DNA of 64,000 nucleotides from the NCBI RefSeq assembly GCF_009730915.1, contig NC_052475.1, positions 25,667,016 to 25,731,015 on the forward strand, given 5' to 3'. Both the position numbers and the translations under genes were made by a program. Every line of letters starts with the position of its first letter. Within the stretch, counting starts at the first letter, position 1. Under the pieces are notes generated by a model. The model was not told where the DNA came from. It did no database searches and saw only the letters and a list, made by a program, of their open reading frames with translations. Source of the DNA: Dioscorea cayenensis subsp. rotundata. Lineage: Eukaryota; Streptophyta; Magnoliopsida; Dioscoreales; Dioscoreaceae. Below are positions 1 to 13,625 of the stretch, in pieces.

Positions 1-186
1 AATGTATAGAATGTACCACATTTTCTTCTGTTGCAGCCCAGCCAACATAGCATAATGCCACCATGCATTAGAATGTTTAAACTAAGTACAACAGGTCTCA
101 AGTACATGATGCTTCCACAGAAGTGTCTTGTATCTAGAAAATGTTTCATGGTTTCCTTGGCATCGTAGTATTGTTCTGATGGAAAT
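1..186 (-). pseudogene. frame-broken VPS13 exon 11-like stretch
   Basis: Read on the minus strand, this segment carries pieces that resemble the VPS13 region after the chorein domain, but in different frames: QYYDA, then TFSRYKT, then LVEAS, then YLRPVV, and finally AWWHYAMLAGLQQKKMWY. No single splice solution joins them, because the distances are too short for introns. The only nearby acceptor (CAG near 182) also gives the wrong phase after exon 10. Either the exon has decayed, this is a partial duplicate with the true exon outside the window, or the assembly has indel errors here. Confidence 0.55.
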
Positions 187-1942
187 GAAGAAGGTCGCAT
201 AGGATCAGTAATTTTACTAAGACCCCAATAACCACATTACGTGTAAGAGTGCTAATTCAAATTGATACCTCAGAAACTGTTAGAGATACATCACTAAGAA
301 CAAGTAAAGCCCTCTCGAAAGGAATATCAGCATTATGTCTTTCTTGTTTTCCCAATCGATGATAGATGAGAACTCCATTTATTGGGGATACCAAGTACCT
401 TCGATTCATTGCCCATATGGAATCCCTTCCACTTCTAAGTTCATCGATTCCATCTTGAAATATCTGCAGCCATGCCTTCTAAAGTTAAATCAGTCTGGTA
501 TAATAATGTCCAACTAGAATTTAGATAATAAGCTATTTTCATTCAATGTAAGCAATTAAAACAGACCTCTGCCCACTCGGTAGGATTCAAGTCTTCCCAT
601 TTCTTGTTTGGTTTCCATGGGGTGCTATCAGAATCATGATAAGCAGCTAGTCGCTGAAGTTGAACAGACTGGAAAAAAAAGGAATAAACAAATTTATTCA
701 ACTATGTTTCAACTCATGGAGAAGCAGACTAGAGGAATGAAGAAAAAAATTTGAAAGTTAGTAACCAAATTCCGTATTTAAATTGGAGCCATACACCATA
801 GTCTGGAACTCCATCCATTTTGATTAACATAAGCCCGTCAGAGTTCCATTAATGATCTTTCTGAAATTGACTCAGAAATCCCTTGGATTAAAATGAAAAA
901 ATAGGAGTATATAGCCTACTGTGTTTCTGGATGCAAAACGGAATGCTACAGTATAAGGCCTTATAGAACTCAAAAAAATTCAAACCCACAATTCCATGGT
1001 CCAGGTGCCTTCCAAGTAAAGAAAAACTAACAGAGGGATATGCAGCTTCTTTTACAAACATAAAAATGCCTATTTTACAATAAAGTCCAACTAAGATAGT
1101 GCTCACTCAAGTTTCCAAATTGGCTTGTTTGAAACCAACTTTTCATCATCTCTCAAAGCACCAGTGAATAAGTTCAGCTAAATTAGGAGATTGGAGAGTC
1201 AATTTAATCACATAATTCTTGTGAAAAATGACAATAAAATGGTCCCCTATAAACTGACCGGTAGATCCTGAGTAGTGAAATAGTGATTTCAAAGTGTCAT
1301 TGCACAGAGATCCTACAAACATGTAGATTCTTTACCATATCAATTGAAAAAGTACTGAATTCAAGCCACATAAAATTTACATGCATAAGTAACAAAATGG
1401 GAGTAAGCAGCCTGGCATGATTGTGATCAACTCATATCATATCTCAATGACATCCATCAGTGAGATTTTCATGCTGGCATTAAAAGCAATCTAGTTCACG
1501 ATGCAGGCAGGTGTTGCTCCTAATTTGACAGGCTATTGCGAAGAAATTTGCCAGGGTGCAACAGGTTCTGAAGTATTTTCTTCTTCATATGGCGCGTTTG
1601 CAACTCTGGGTAAACCTCCTAATCTGGGTTAGACTAATACAATTGTCATGCTACATGTTATTTCAAGGAAAATGTGTATGTTTACAAAAACTCAATCTCC
1701 ATTTTATCTATGTAAACCCCAAGAAAAGTGTGAATAATTTTAAGATAAGTAATAACCTTTCGTAGCTTGTCCAAAGCTCCACTAGCATCAAAGGTTTCAT
1801 TACCCAACTCATCTGTTGTGACAGCTGCAAGCTTTGACAGTGTCACACCACAACAAAATGGGTGTCCTGGATTGCTGTAGAATCAAATTTATGTAAGAAA
1901 TCATGCTAAAGAGACAACACACACACAAAATAAAAAATAAAA

Positions 1943-1983
<41 letters not shown>

Positions 1984-4900
1984 CAATAACTCCAAGAAAC
2001 CCTCAACCTGATTGAATCTTCATATCTGATATGAACATTGCTAATGGAGACTTTAAGATTGCCAATTATAGTGGCAATAAGAGAGCCCAACCATGAATTT
2101 CCAACTGGTGGCTGCAGGCAACACACAATGCAATCAAATATTCACAGAATGAAAACATAATCAAGTCTACAGTTGACAGATACTCCTAGATATTTTAATC
2201 ATTTTTTCAGAAAAGAATGAGTGTAAGAATCATTCAAGATACATAGAAATCATTATCTAAAAGGACATCCAAAATTTTACATTAATATACTATTGGTTTA
2301 TGGATGAAGCCGTGATGAATGAAGGCTAAGCTTATGCTGTTACTCAAGCAAAAGTGGGCAAAACTACTTTCGTTACTTGGCAAAGCGTAACAAACTTTCT
2401 GCAATCGATAAGACTAGATATTGATGTGAGTGCCTAAAGTATCTCATGAATATTACTGCAATATTAAAAAAAATGAACTAGAAGATACAAAAATTTGTAT
2501 GCAAGGCAAACTCAAATAACAAGATAATTATAAAGAGAACTTGCAAATGACAAAGATCATACAGCTCCTGCTTTTGTCCTTCTTGCCTCAATGATTGCCA
2601 ATTCTGCCTCCTGCATTCACATACAATAGAACAGACTGTAATACAAGCATATGAAACAGAATGCCAAAAATGATTCTAATTAAATTTTGTAGCTATGTGA
2701 GAAGAATTTATTCATAGCGTACATAGCCAGAACATGTGAGAAGAAAAATGTCCAAACCAGAAAAATATATACATGTCATCATACAATCATCCAGAAAAAT
2801 ATTTCTTGGCTCAACCAAACCTTGGAACAATCAGAATATGGATTTATATGGTTATCGCCTATAAGATTTATGGTCCTTATATATACCCTTGTAAAACTAA
2901 GATATTACACGATACCCTCATAGTTCTCCTTTCATATATGCCCCTACAAAGTTGAGATACACATGTATAAACCCTTTCATGGTTAAGCATGGGTTAATGA
3001 TCTAAATCATTTAACCGGCTTATGAAAAAGACCTTAACACCTCTCACTAAGAAACTAATTCTTAAGCTTAAATTTCCACTCTCAAATATCATAATGATGG
3101 AGTCTAAGTGTAACAATTATATGGGAAAATATGTTTCTAAAATATACATTTATTTATAAATGGTAAAATTTTAGAATACAAAATAAAAATGTAAAAAACT
3201 ATATATATATATACATATATATTAAATGTTGAGAAGTGTAGACAAAAAAGACATTAATAGTTTCCTCCATTTCACTTCGAACTAACATAGTTAAGTATAT
3301 ATATAAATATTCTCCATCTATTGTTAAATAATAATGGGTTGTTAAATTGACTCAGGGGTATATATAAAAGAATCTCAGCCTCTCCAAGAGAATATAAGAA
3401 AGTAGACATGAAATTCACGGTTATAGATGGGGTGTATATGATAAACCCTAAAATTTATAAACAAAATAAATAGTATAATATATGCCTAGTTAATACTTAA
3501 CAAATAGAACGCCATAAACCATTCCACCTCACAGTTGAAAGTTCAAGAACTTGAGTGACTTTTGGGAGGGACAATAGAGGAAAGAAAAAATGGCAAATGA
3601 TGAAATGTAAAAAAAAAAAAAATTATCAATACAATTTGGTCAATTATTTGACCCATTTTTTTTCCTTCATTCAACCAAACATAATAAAACAATGTTCCTC
3701 CTTAGTTTTCCTCCATTTTCATTTGAACCAACATACCTATAACATCCATAGATAATTCATAATTTAAAATAATACAGTCAACATTTTCAGAAAGGCTTCA
3801 TTTCTGCATATCTCTGAAAAGACTCAGACTTTGACTTTTCCTTTTCCCCAATCCCTCCTAAGGCACTAAATAGATCGGTCCAATAACAACTCCAATATAT
3901 TTGATGCCTAGATTTGCTATAGTTTATCTATTCTTGTTGGAAACCCAAGGACCAAAGGCAATAGGTGGATGTGAATTGCATGAACAAGTTACGGGACTAA
4001 ACTCTAAATGAAGCAAATGAAAAATCAAAGAAACCACTTTATCCACTTTAGGTGTCACTAATAGTCAGATAACAATAAAAACGCAAGACAAATTTCAAAG
4101 TAAAGATTTAGATTGTAGAATGCACCTTATTACAACCATGGTCTTGCTTTTAGTTTATGTCAAACATAAACTAAATCATTCAGTTGTTTTTGGTTGTTTT
4201 ATTCCAGATTTTTCAATCTTATTCTTAATAAAAATTTAAAATGTCAAATATAAAATAATTATCTAATCAATAGTCATGTTGATAATCACCCATAGTACTT
4301 TATAATTTAACAGAATAGAATGATACTATTATGAAAATCTATGCATAATTATCATTGTCCTATTGTGCAACTATTCTAACTAATTATGCCTTACATCAAA
4401 CTTTAATTCATGTAAATATAAGTTAACACGCTCGATGTCATCATAATTTATCCAACCATATTCATTCAGAAGCAATCAAACTCTTGGTAGTGTATTGTTG
4501 TATATAAAAACTGCATAATCATCATCATGCATTTAGTTGTTGAACCTTTATTAAGCATGCATTTTCTTAGTATTTGTAATGAATACTTCTTCCTTTTTGT
4601 ACAAACTACTTCTTTTAGTTATTTTACATGTAGGAGGCTGGAGCTAACCCAAACCTTTGATAAACTGAGGGTGTTTCAAAGACAAGGAGGAAAATGACCA
4701 GACTTAACAAGTGGGCCAGATTTTCCAAGATACGCAACCCTTCAAGTAAACTAGCACACATGTAATCTGTAATGATAGCTGGAACCTAGCTCCTAACACT
4801 TGGTATAAAAGGCATCAAGAAATGGGTTTTCAAGAGAGGAAGGCAGGCAGAGAAAGGATGGCGGCTGGACAAGAAAAAGGGATTCCGAAGGTTTTGAAAG

Positions 4901-7900
4901 GAAGAAAAGAGAGAAGAAAAGGGCTGGGGACCTGAAGATCAAGCTTTTGTGGGCAACATAGGGGGTTTTCCAAGTCTTGTTGTGTTGTGTGCTTGCATAG
5001 CTTTTACTTTCCATGTTTTCTTTTGTAATTAAGACATGGAAGTGCAGAACTTCTCTCTAGGTTTGGGATTAGCCCAAAGTAGTGATGATTGATGTAGTTG
5101 TTTTTTTTGTAAGGATCTTTAATAATTAATAGAAAATTATTTTGAGTTGGTTTTTTATTTGTGTTTGCATAGCATGGAGTGTAAAAGCACTTGCTTGCTT
5201 TATCATATGGATCAAGATCAACTGAAAGGTTATTTTAGGTCTTGGAAATTCTTAAGTCAACCCTGAAATTACTGAAGAGTATTTCTTGAGGGTTTATTGT
5301 TTAATCATTGAGCTTAATAGGGTTTTGAAAGAGTTCATCTACCACGAAAGTAGGGATTGGCTCAATCAAAATCAACTTGTTATCTCTTGAAAGAGAGTGA
5401 CAAGTAATTAAGAATTATTACCCTTTAATTGATTTACCCAAGAGATCCAAACACATCTTTCATTACTCTTTGTGGTGAGTTCCCAAGCCTAGGTTCACTT
5501 AAATATGATTTACAATCCACACCCTTGCATCTCTACATTTCCCATTTGTGCAATTTCTCCTTCTTTGTTGTTTTTATTCTCCTATCCCTACATCTTTTAA
5601 TTGCCTAGATAGCCTGCTGTTGCAATAGATTAGTAATCACACTTGGTCTTCATGGAAACGATATCTTAATTACTACTTGGCAAAACCGTACTCTTGCGGT
5701 TGCGCAACATGTATACCCATAGATATATTAGCCATTTGCAACATCTATATTTCATATATCTTCTAATTATACAATTAGACTATTAATTCTTGCAGATTTC
5801 TCATAAGCTAACTTCCTTTTAGGCATCATCCTAGATTTAATTATATTTACCGCCCACTAATCAAGATTAATTAGATAATAATTTAAATTAAATTTTAATT
5901 ATTTGCCCAAATCCTAGCTTTTATCAGCTTATAGATTTAATCAGGTCCAATCATGCTAATTTAAGTTAATTTTATAAAAGAACTACAAAAAAATTTGAAA
6001 ACTTTAAAACATTGTTTAGACAATTACACATGACTCATTACAATACCAACAAGTTTTCTTTTCCTTTTTTTATTTATCAATACTTCAGAAAAATCAGTCA
6101 AATTTTAAATAAGTAAAGCTGATTTTGAAAAATTCCGTGAATTAAACCAATTTGGCAAAAACTGAATCACATTGGCAGAAAGGAGATGGGTTTCCACAAA
6201 GAATTAAAAGTATGATTATGACTACGAAATGAACTGTGATGGTAATAGTGAGGGAGGAAGCAAATCCACAAAACTTTGAAAATAACCAAGCAACAGATTA
6301 TAATTAGTACCTCAATCTGCTGGAGTTTTGCTTCAAAAAGTCTCTCTCTATCTTCATCCTGCAAAATTATCCAGTAGAATTACTTGAAGAAAATGGGTTC
6401 TGAAAAAGAAATTTGAAATATTTATTTTAAATTTCTGACCTTGAGGGATTGTCCATCAGGAGCAGGATGTGCAAGAAGAAACACACGGTCAATAAGAACA
6501 ACAACAGGTTCTTTCCCAAGACTTTTCCATGGTACCTATAACATCCAAAAACATGTGACCAAAGCACCAACCACAGATTTTTTGGCTTAACCACTTGGAA
6601 AAGATCTCACAAATTTGGAAAACCACTTTCACATTTAGAATCATGAAAGTGGGATTTAATCATTGGATTCAAGTTGTCAGAACACTTGCATAAATCAAAA
6701 GACCAATTCCACAGGGATCAGAAGTCTTAAAATTCAATAAATTGTCATAGATAGCATACACATATTGAACATCACAGAAAATATTATCGAGCATGCAATT
6801 ATAAGATGCTTAAGTAGATAGTAAGGGAAACAAGTTTTACAGGTTCTAAACTTCGCATAATAATTAATGTCTTGATAAAGGACAATATGAACATCCCAAT
6901 AGCTGGAACAGGTTTTACCATGGCACATCCAGAAAATCAATAAACTAACAACTGTACAAGACCAATATTGACATCCAACAGGGCATTATTTCGTAACATA
7001 TGTGTGTGTGTGTGCAAGCATGGAAAAAAAAAAGATAAATATTTTACAAGAAATGACAACTAATAAGACTACCTTTAAAGTTATCGTACCAACAAAACCA
7101 GCTTTGACAGTGACTGGAAGCTTTAAATTATTTAGAGCCTCAGCTTTCAATTTCAAGTCCTTCAGTACAACATCACCTGTAATAGAAAAAAACACAACAC
7201 GAAATTTCCTTTGTCATACCAAAGTATGAGTGTGACCAACTACTCGATCATAAACTTTTAACACATGCCTCCAACATAACTGGATAAGAAAAATGCACCA
7301 AGGTGCTTAAATCTTTAACAAAAAGAGACTGAAAGAAATTAATACTGATATAATTAAAGAAGAAGAATAATGTTTCTTGTTTAAACAACAAAAGACGAGA
7401 GGTAGCAGTTGCCATAGTCATTGCCACACAAACCTTTCCAAACACTGATTCTAAGAGCTTCATTAGAAAGTCCCTCAACATACTCTCCCAGATATTTCCG
7501 AAGCAAAAACAAAACCTGATTTAAGGCACCAATTTTATATCAAAATGGGGCAATATAAAAAAAATAAAAAATAAAAATGCAATGAAGCAAGTTAACAAAA
7601 TTTATTTTCTGTGAAAGAAATAAAGAAAATGCAACTGACAGAAGTGTCATGATCATGAAGTTGATACAAGAAAACAGAATTTCCAATCATCTAAACAAAT
7701 GATTAACTATTGTAAAAAAACATATTAAAAAGGAGCCAATTTAGTCAACATCAAAAATAATAAAAAAAATGGTTTTGTTGAGATATTTCCTATAGGCCAT
7801 CTACAGAAGGCACCCTTTCAATCAATAGAAGAAATTACATATTTGCTGACCATTAAGGGTGAGAATGTTTCCCACAAGAAAATAATATGAAATTAGCAGC

Positions 7901-10067
7901 TTTGTGAATATGTTCGGCAATAAATAGGTATGCCCCCAAAAAAGAAATAAAAAAAATCAGAATAAAGATCAAATAAACACACACAGCAAAAGCGAACTTT
8001 GTTCTAAGACTAGTAAAAATATAAAATGTTCTGCAACCATTTTGAGAAATCAAAGTTGAGGATGGCACAGATAACAAAGTAATCTTGTGTACCAACATAA
8101 AAAGATTTGTGAAGCAAATAATCACCTATTTTCTATCATAAATCCAACTAACTGGAAAATTTGCTATGTTCGCAACAAATGAAAGAAAAACTAAAGTTGT
8201 TAATCATGCTTTCCAAGAACACTTTTTGCCAGTTAGATATTAACATTTAAGTGTCAGCAATGATGAGTAGGCTTGCACTTAACATTAGAACTTTAGAACT
8301 ACTGGAACAACTGTTGGGACATGGAACATGCAGTTGAATTGCTTATTAAGTTGGCCAACTAATCACTACTAAAGTGGACAGGAAAAGGCCAATTTTTCCC
8401 AAAATTCTAAAAGGCACTTGGTCGATCAACGGCAACCATGGATCCAAAGGTAGTTCTCATATGGCAGATAAAATAAACAACACCAACTGCCAAACACATT
8501 ATATATGAATCTACATATGCACACATGAATTATACATAAATTGGCTCCTATATTAATTAATCCATACCTTAACTAATACACAGTTAAATCCAAAACTATT
8601 TAAAATAAAAAGAGTATATCCTAAAATGAAAGGCTTGTGCTTAATCCAAACACATTTTATATCAAAAATCAACTTCAACTAGGGAGAGAGAGAGAGAGCC
8701 CAGTCTACTAGCTTCTAGTAGTATTGGATTATATATTATATACTAGTCATCATGACAACATGCGTGAGTGCTATCACACTAGTATTCATTTTAATACCTT
8801 TTCAATTAAGAGAAAATATAGCATTGTAAAACAGTGTACAAATTTCTATTCAGACCATAGGCAGAGGGGCCTCCAAAAACGCAGCTATAATAGGTTTGAT
8901 CCATCTTGGCAACCATTTTAGGCATGGTACAATGAAAAACCACTGCTATTTATGGCAATGTTTTGGTCCAAAAGGCCATAGTGGATCCTACAGAAACATG
9001 CACATAAAACAACCTTTTGGGAAAATGGTTCCACAATTGTATTTGATACATGGCAACACCACAAATTTAAAAAAAAAAAAAACTGCACCAATTTCAATTA
9101 TTCAAAAAGCAGAACAACAAAATTCTTTATATATAAGTAATATAACATGATTGAGTTGGTGTCCAACTTTCAAACACAGGAGCAGGTGCCCCAAAGATTA
9201 ACCTAATAAAAGAATAACACGTAACCAAAAGAAAATAGCTCTAGATGGGCCCCTGATTGAAGCGAAAAACCTATAAGAAAGATAAAACTTAAAATACATG
9301 AAACTAGCCAATGGGAATGTATTTACAGACAGAATTATATAGCACAGAACTTTTGCATAAGTCAGAAAATACTCAACACGAGGAAAATAACCATATGACA
9401 ACCAAAAAGTCTAATGAGAACTCAACTAGCACCAAATCATTACCACATAATTGACAATCTTGTCTGGGATCACAATCCCTAGAAACATTAATCATTGAAG
9501 TATTTAATACATTACAGTTATATCTAACTCCCATAATGACAAGGTGGAACAAGATAGACACTTAAGCTAGGCTGTGGAACTGCAGCAACTACTAGTTAGG
9601 ACATCTTTGACAAGAGAATAGAGTCAAGAGTATCTTGAGATGTTGGAGTACAATTGTTTATTTTTGTCCTCTCGAAATAATTGGCAAAGCATGAAAAGCA
9701 TAGAAAAGATCCTGTTCTCCACTTATTCTATATTTCCACCTTTTTACAATCCTTAATCATACAATCTACACTACACCATCTTTTGGCCAAACATAGCATT
9801 GAAGATAGCCTACAAAAATATCTCAAAGATCATCTCATAATCCCAACAGAAGAACTAAAATCACTTATCTAAATACAAATCACAATTTAAATTCGGTCAA
9901 GAAAAGCGCATTTACGAATTCAAGAACTTAAGCAAGAATCATCAGTCAAGATTTCTCTAATAAAAAAACCACTACACGTCATTGATTCATCTCAAATCAT
10001 TTCTTGATTAAAAAAAAAAAACCGAAAACAAGATAAGGGCAAGGATCATTACGTGCGCCTCGAACAT
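1..10067 (-). CDS. VPS13: VPS13-like (chorein) protein, 5' part of gene
   Basis: Large lipid-transfer protein of membrane contact sites; only the N-terminal region is in the window. Exons read on the minus strand: 10067-10053, 7515-7434, 7176-7073, 6535-6440, 6358-6311, 2610-2563, 2111-2008, 1874-1757, 668-567, 463-269. Together they give 912 nt (304 codons) in one frame with GT-AG junctions. Exon 1 encodes only MFEAH. Chorein signatures follow: LRKYLGEYVEGLS, VWKGDVVLKDLKLKAEALN, LPVTVKAGFVG, then GNSWLGSLIATIIGNLKVS, NVHIRYEDS and NPGHPFCCGVTL, all typical of plant VPS13 N-termini. Introns are long (about 2.5 kb after exon 1, 3.7 kb after exon 5). The next exon, at 1-186, is frame-broken and listed separately. 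The rest of the gene lies beyond coordinate 1. Family assignment is firm; whether this locus makes a full protein is uncertain. Confidence 0.88.
1946..1982. repeat. (TG)n microsatellite in VPS13 intron 7
   Basis: About 18 uninterrupted TG units lie inside the 133-bp intron between VPS13 exons 7 and 8, so the repeat makes up over a quarter of that intron. Confidence 0.9.
4629..5712 (+). mobile_element. LTR-retrotransposon-like fragment in VPS13 intron 5 (candidate)
   Basis: This stretch of the 3.7-kb intron has a promoter-like layout on the plus strand, antisense to VPS13. A TATA-like GGTATAAAAGG at 4801-4811 is followed by purine-rich then T-rich sequence. Near 5650-5710 a segment resembles the untranslated region just inside plant Ty3-type LTR elements (GGAAACGATATCTTA, then ACTTGGCAAAACCGT). 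I found no coding remnant and no convincing matching second LTR or target duplication, so boundaries are approximate. Confidence 0.33.
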
Positions 10068-10431
10068 GGCGGTAGATCGGATCGATCAGACCGATCCGTC
10101 AATCTCCAAAGGACAACTCATCGAGCTCGACGCCGATCAAGGCCATGGAACGATTCTTGATTTCAGGGTTTTTAAGAACGTGGCTCGCGGGCCAGATCAG
10201 AGAAGGGTTTGGTATTGGAGAGGACGAGAGGAAGGGCGGCGAAGACTAAGAGAGAAGGAGACAAGGTGATCAATGCGAGAACGAGGAGGAGAGAAGTTGA
10301 AGACAAGAATAAGCGGATGAAGAGGCCCTCATCTCTTTTCGTTTGTTTTTGGAGAAGAACGAGAGAGAGAGAGAGTTGCTGGACGCGGCATAAACCAAAC
10401 CGACTTTGGAAGAGAAGGGACGGTGGGACCT

Positions 10432-10533
10432 CTTGTATCCCTCGCACTTGCGAGCATAAAAATGATCTTTTTGAATTGGTTCGGTGGGACCTCTTGCATC
10501 CCTCGCACGTGCGAGCATAAAATGATCTTTTGG
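10432..10533. promoter_or_regulatory. tandem 51-bp repeat with G-box palindrome upstream of VPS13
   Basis: Two direct copies of a 51-bp unit start at 10432 and 10483, beginning GGTGGGACCTCTTG. The second contains the perfect 14-bp palindrome CTCGCACGTGCGAG, with a CACGTG G-box at its centre; the first has CTCGCACTTGCGAG, one base off. They lie about 370-465 bp upstream of the VPS13 start codon. CACGTG is the known bHLH/bZIP binding core; a regulatory role here is inference. Confidence 0.5.
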
Positions 10534-12921
10534 AATGGGTTCGTTGCTGTACTGGAAGCATTGGCACAGCCAAAACTATACTCCATATATATGCATATGA
10601 TTTTTTCTATTTGAATTAATGTGATTTTGGCTCTTGTTTGTGAGTGAGAGTTTACTCTGGACTGAAATTATTTTTTATAGATTTAACTTAATTTAGAACA
10701 AAAAAAAAAAAATAGTTCTAAGTGATAAGATGGGTGAAATTTTATGTTTAGTAATTATCTAGTGAACAGTGTTAATTTTTTTTATTTTTAATGATGAATA
10801 AAATAATAAAAGTTTAATATATCATGTTTAATTTGATATATAGTCATTTTTATTATGATTGATGTATAATATAATATTTGATGGGACGCTTATAAAGACA
10901 TACAAAGAAAATACTAAAAAAAAATTTTATTTTGTTGGGATATTGTTTTCTTTCATATTAACTGTCATATTTAAATTTTACATAAATATTAAAATTATAA
11001 TAATTAAAGCTTATAAAATCTAAAAAGTATATATAATAAAATATTTTTATTTTTGTTGAAGTTATTTACACTCATTGATAAGCGCACCACTCTTTAAAAT
11101 AAGAAAAATAGTACAATTAGAAACAAAATAATTAGTGTTATATAACACTTTTAAATGTGATAAAAAATTTAAAATAAATTCAAATGTCATAATAAATATG
11201 AAATGAAAAAAAATAAACATATAATTTGAAAGGCAAGCTTCATGGGAGTGGAAGTGCAAGTGATGAGTGGCCTTATGCTTTGTTCAATTCACTTTTTAAA
11301 AAAAATACTGTATTTATATATTTGAGAAGTACAATTTTAACACTACGTGTATTTTTTAAATACAGTAATTACAGTTACATTGTAATTTAAAATCCACAAC
11401 ATTTTTAATTACAGCTAACCAAACACTACTTTAATGGTTTAAAAAAAAAAAACAAAATTGTTTTAAAATAAATGTACATGAAAAAGAAATATCGTTTTTA
11501 TTGAAAGAAAATAAAGAAAAAATCCAATCAGATTTCAACGTCAATTTTTTTTTAAAAAAATATTTTTGTTACGATTAAGAATGTTTACAGGCAAAACTCA
11601 TGATGTTCACTGGGCTGTGGGCCGGGCAAGGACTTGATGCTACACAACGGGCCTACGGCACAATACAGACATGACATGGACTCATGGACTCTTTGCCATG
11701 TTAGGCCGGTGGAGTGCCGGCCATGTTGACCTTTTGTGTGTGCAGATGGGCCCAATATGAAAAACCAGCCCTTTTACCGACAGTACCCAGCCCATGACAG
11801 ACTCCATCTGACATCACTTGGTACATATCTGAAACAGTGGCAAAGCAATTGCCAATTAGAGAGACCACAGATTATGAACGCAAGGGTAGAAATGCCTTTT
11901 CATTGATATTCTTCTGCTTTAGCTAAGGTAGGTCATATTTTTTATTTTAATCATGAGAGTTAAATCTCATGCTGATATGTTTTAAAAGAAAATAATGGAA
12001 AATAAATATATTATATTAAAATAATTTAAATTTGATAATGTTATTAACTGAGCATGTCACACATCCAGCTATTCTTCGTGATAATTAATAATACTATCAC
12101 TTGCTTATTGCAATGATGGTTATAATGATTTTTTTTTTTTTGTATTTAACGTTTCTTGATTTAGCTATAAGATTTATTTATTTTTATAAAATTTTAATCT
12201 ATACCAAAACAATATCTTCGCATATAGGTTTTTTTTCAAATCCTCTCATTTTTTTTTAGATAATTAGTTTAATGTTAGTTTAAGAGTTATTATATACCTA
12301 TTTATTTACAAATGTCCCAAATAGCCTCCCACTGTTTTAAAATGTATAAAATTGTACAATAACGTACTTAACTATTTAATTATTTTAATATATTATAGTT
12401 TATAATATATAGTTATTGTTTTACATTACACAAACTAAGGTCATATTATTGAATATATACAAATATTTCTTCTTTTATTAAATTACATTTGGTAAAATTT
12501 ATAGCCTATTTGATCATATCTCTCTTTTAATTATCTCTTTCATTATTCAAATTACATGTTAAAATTAATATTATAAAAAAAATCTACTTAATTATTTTAT
12601 AAATATATACAAACCAATATAAAGATGATGAATCAATGATTAAATCAATAACAATTAACGCTGTGAAACATAGGGGCTCAATATATACCCATCTACACGA
12701 GGTATATCGACACTGACTTATTTATTTAAAGTATTTGTAATTTTACAAAAAAATAAATAAAAAAATCGGATCTCAACTCGCACACAAGAGCACAAGTGGG
12801 TAATGGGTTGAAATACTTTTTTATACATACGTGTGACGTGGCTTATTCATATTTGTCAAACCAAAAATATAACACCGGCATTGAGCTGAGTTAGATTCCA
12901 TTGTTTTTATTTGTGAGCATT

Positions 12922-13090
12922 GTGCCTGATCCTCACTTTCGAGTCAAACACTTCAAGATTATAATGACGAAATGGTCCCAAAACATGCATTTTTATTATT
13001 AGTGGGCATAGTTTCTGACTGTCTGGTCCTCACTTTTAACTCGCACACTAGTTTTCGATTATAATGATGAAATGGTCCCAAAACTTGCAT
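12922..13090. repeat. diverged tandem direct repeat, ~100 bp period
   Basis: TTATAATGACGAAATGGTCC followed by CAAAACATGCAT (12959-12990) recurs with two changes at 13059-13090, and the upstream text (GGTCCTCACTTT versus GATCCTCACTTT) is also shared, giving a period of 100 bp. Probably an old tandem duplication. Confidence 0.7.
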
Positions 13091-13394
13091 GTTCCGCCAA
13101 GAAAACATTTAAATGAAGTAAACCATAATACAAGCTTAAATTAGCGATATTCACTCAAACATGGTGTTCATTTTCACACTAAACATTCATTATACTTTGA
13201 TTTCAATTAATTAAAAGAATCATTTTAACCAAGTAAATCAAAAGAGTAAGAGAAAAACTTGATTTTGATTCGGAAAATCAAGACCGTTTACAAGGCTGAG
13301 TGTTAGTAAAATAATTTGCCATCTTTTGAATTAAAAAAAAAAAAAATGTTGCTCTTCAATCTTCACAATAGTTTCCAGGAGCTGTTTTCCCACC

Positions 13395-13625
13395 TTTGGA
13401 CTAGCTTAATAGTTAAGGTATTTTATTCTTATATAGGGCCATGCGCTTGAATCCACCCCAATATATTATGAGCAAGGGTCCTCCATGCACGGGTGGCAGA
13501 GGATCTTTAAGTGCGAGATGTCAAAAAAGTGTTCCTAGTGTTAGATCGAGCGGGTTTGCAACCCAATTCTCAAATTGCCAAGTGTAAGAAAATGGTAGGA
13601 TAATTAATTTCAAATGTGTATATAT
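13395..13625 (+). mobile_element. tRNA-derived SINE-like segment (candidate)
   Basis: CTAGCTTAATAGTTAAGG near 13400 resembles a polymerase III A box (TRGCNNAGYNGG), and CGCTTGAATCC about 45 bp downstream resembles a B box (GGTTCGANTCC). This is the arrangement of plant tRNA-derived SINEs. The 3' end and flanking duplications are not clear. Confidence 0.38.

Noticed and set aside
6986..7229. Plus-strand frame at 7002-7229 as a small gene
   Set aside because: It is the reverse strand of VPS13 exon 3, which has clear chorein text and proper splice sites.
10172..10573. Overlapping open frames on both strands upstream of VPS13
   Set aside because: They arise from the GC-richer leader and the 51-bp duplication; repeated peptide text reflects the DNA repeat, not a protein.
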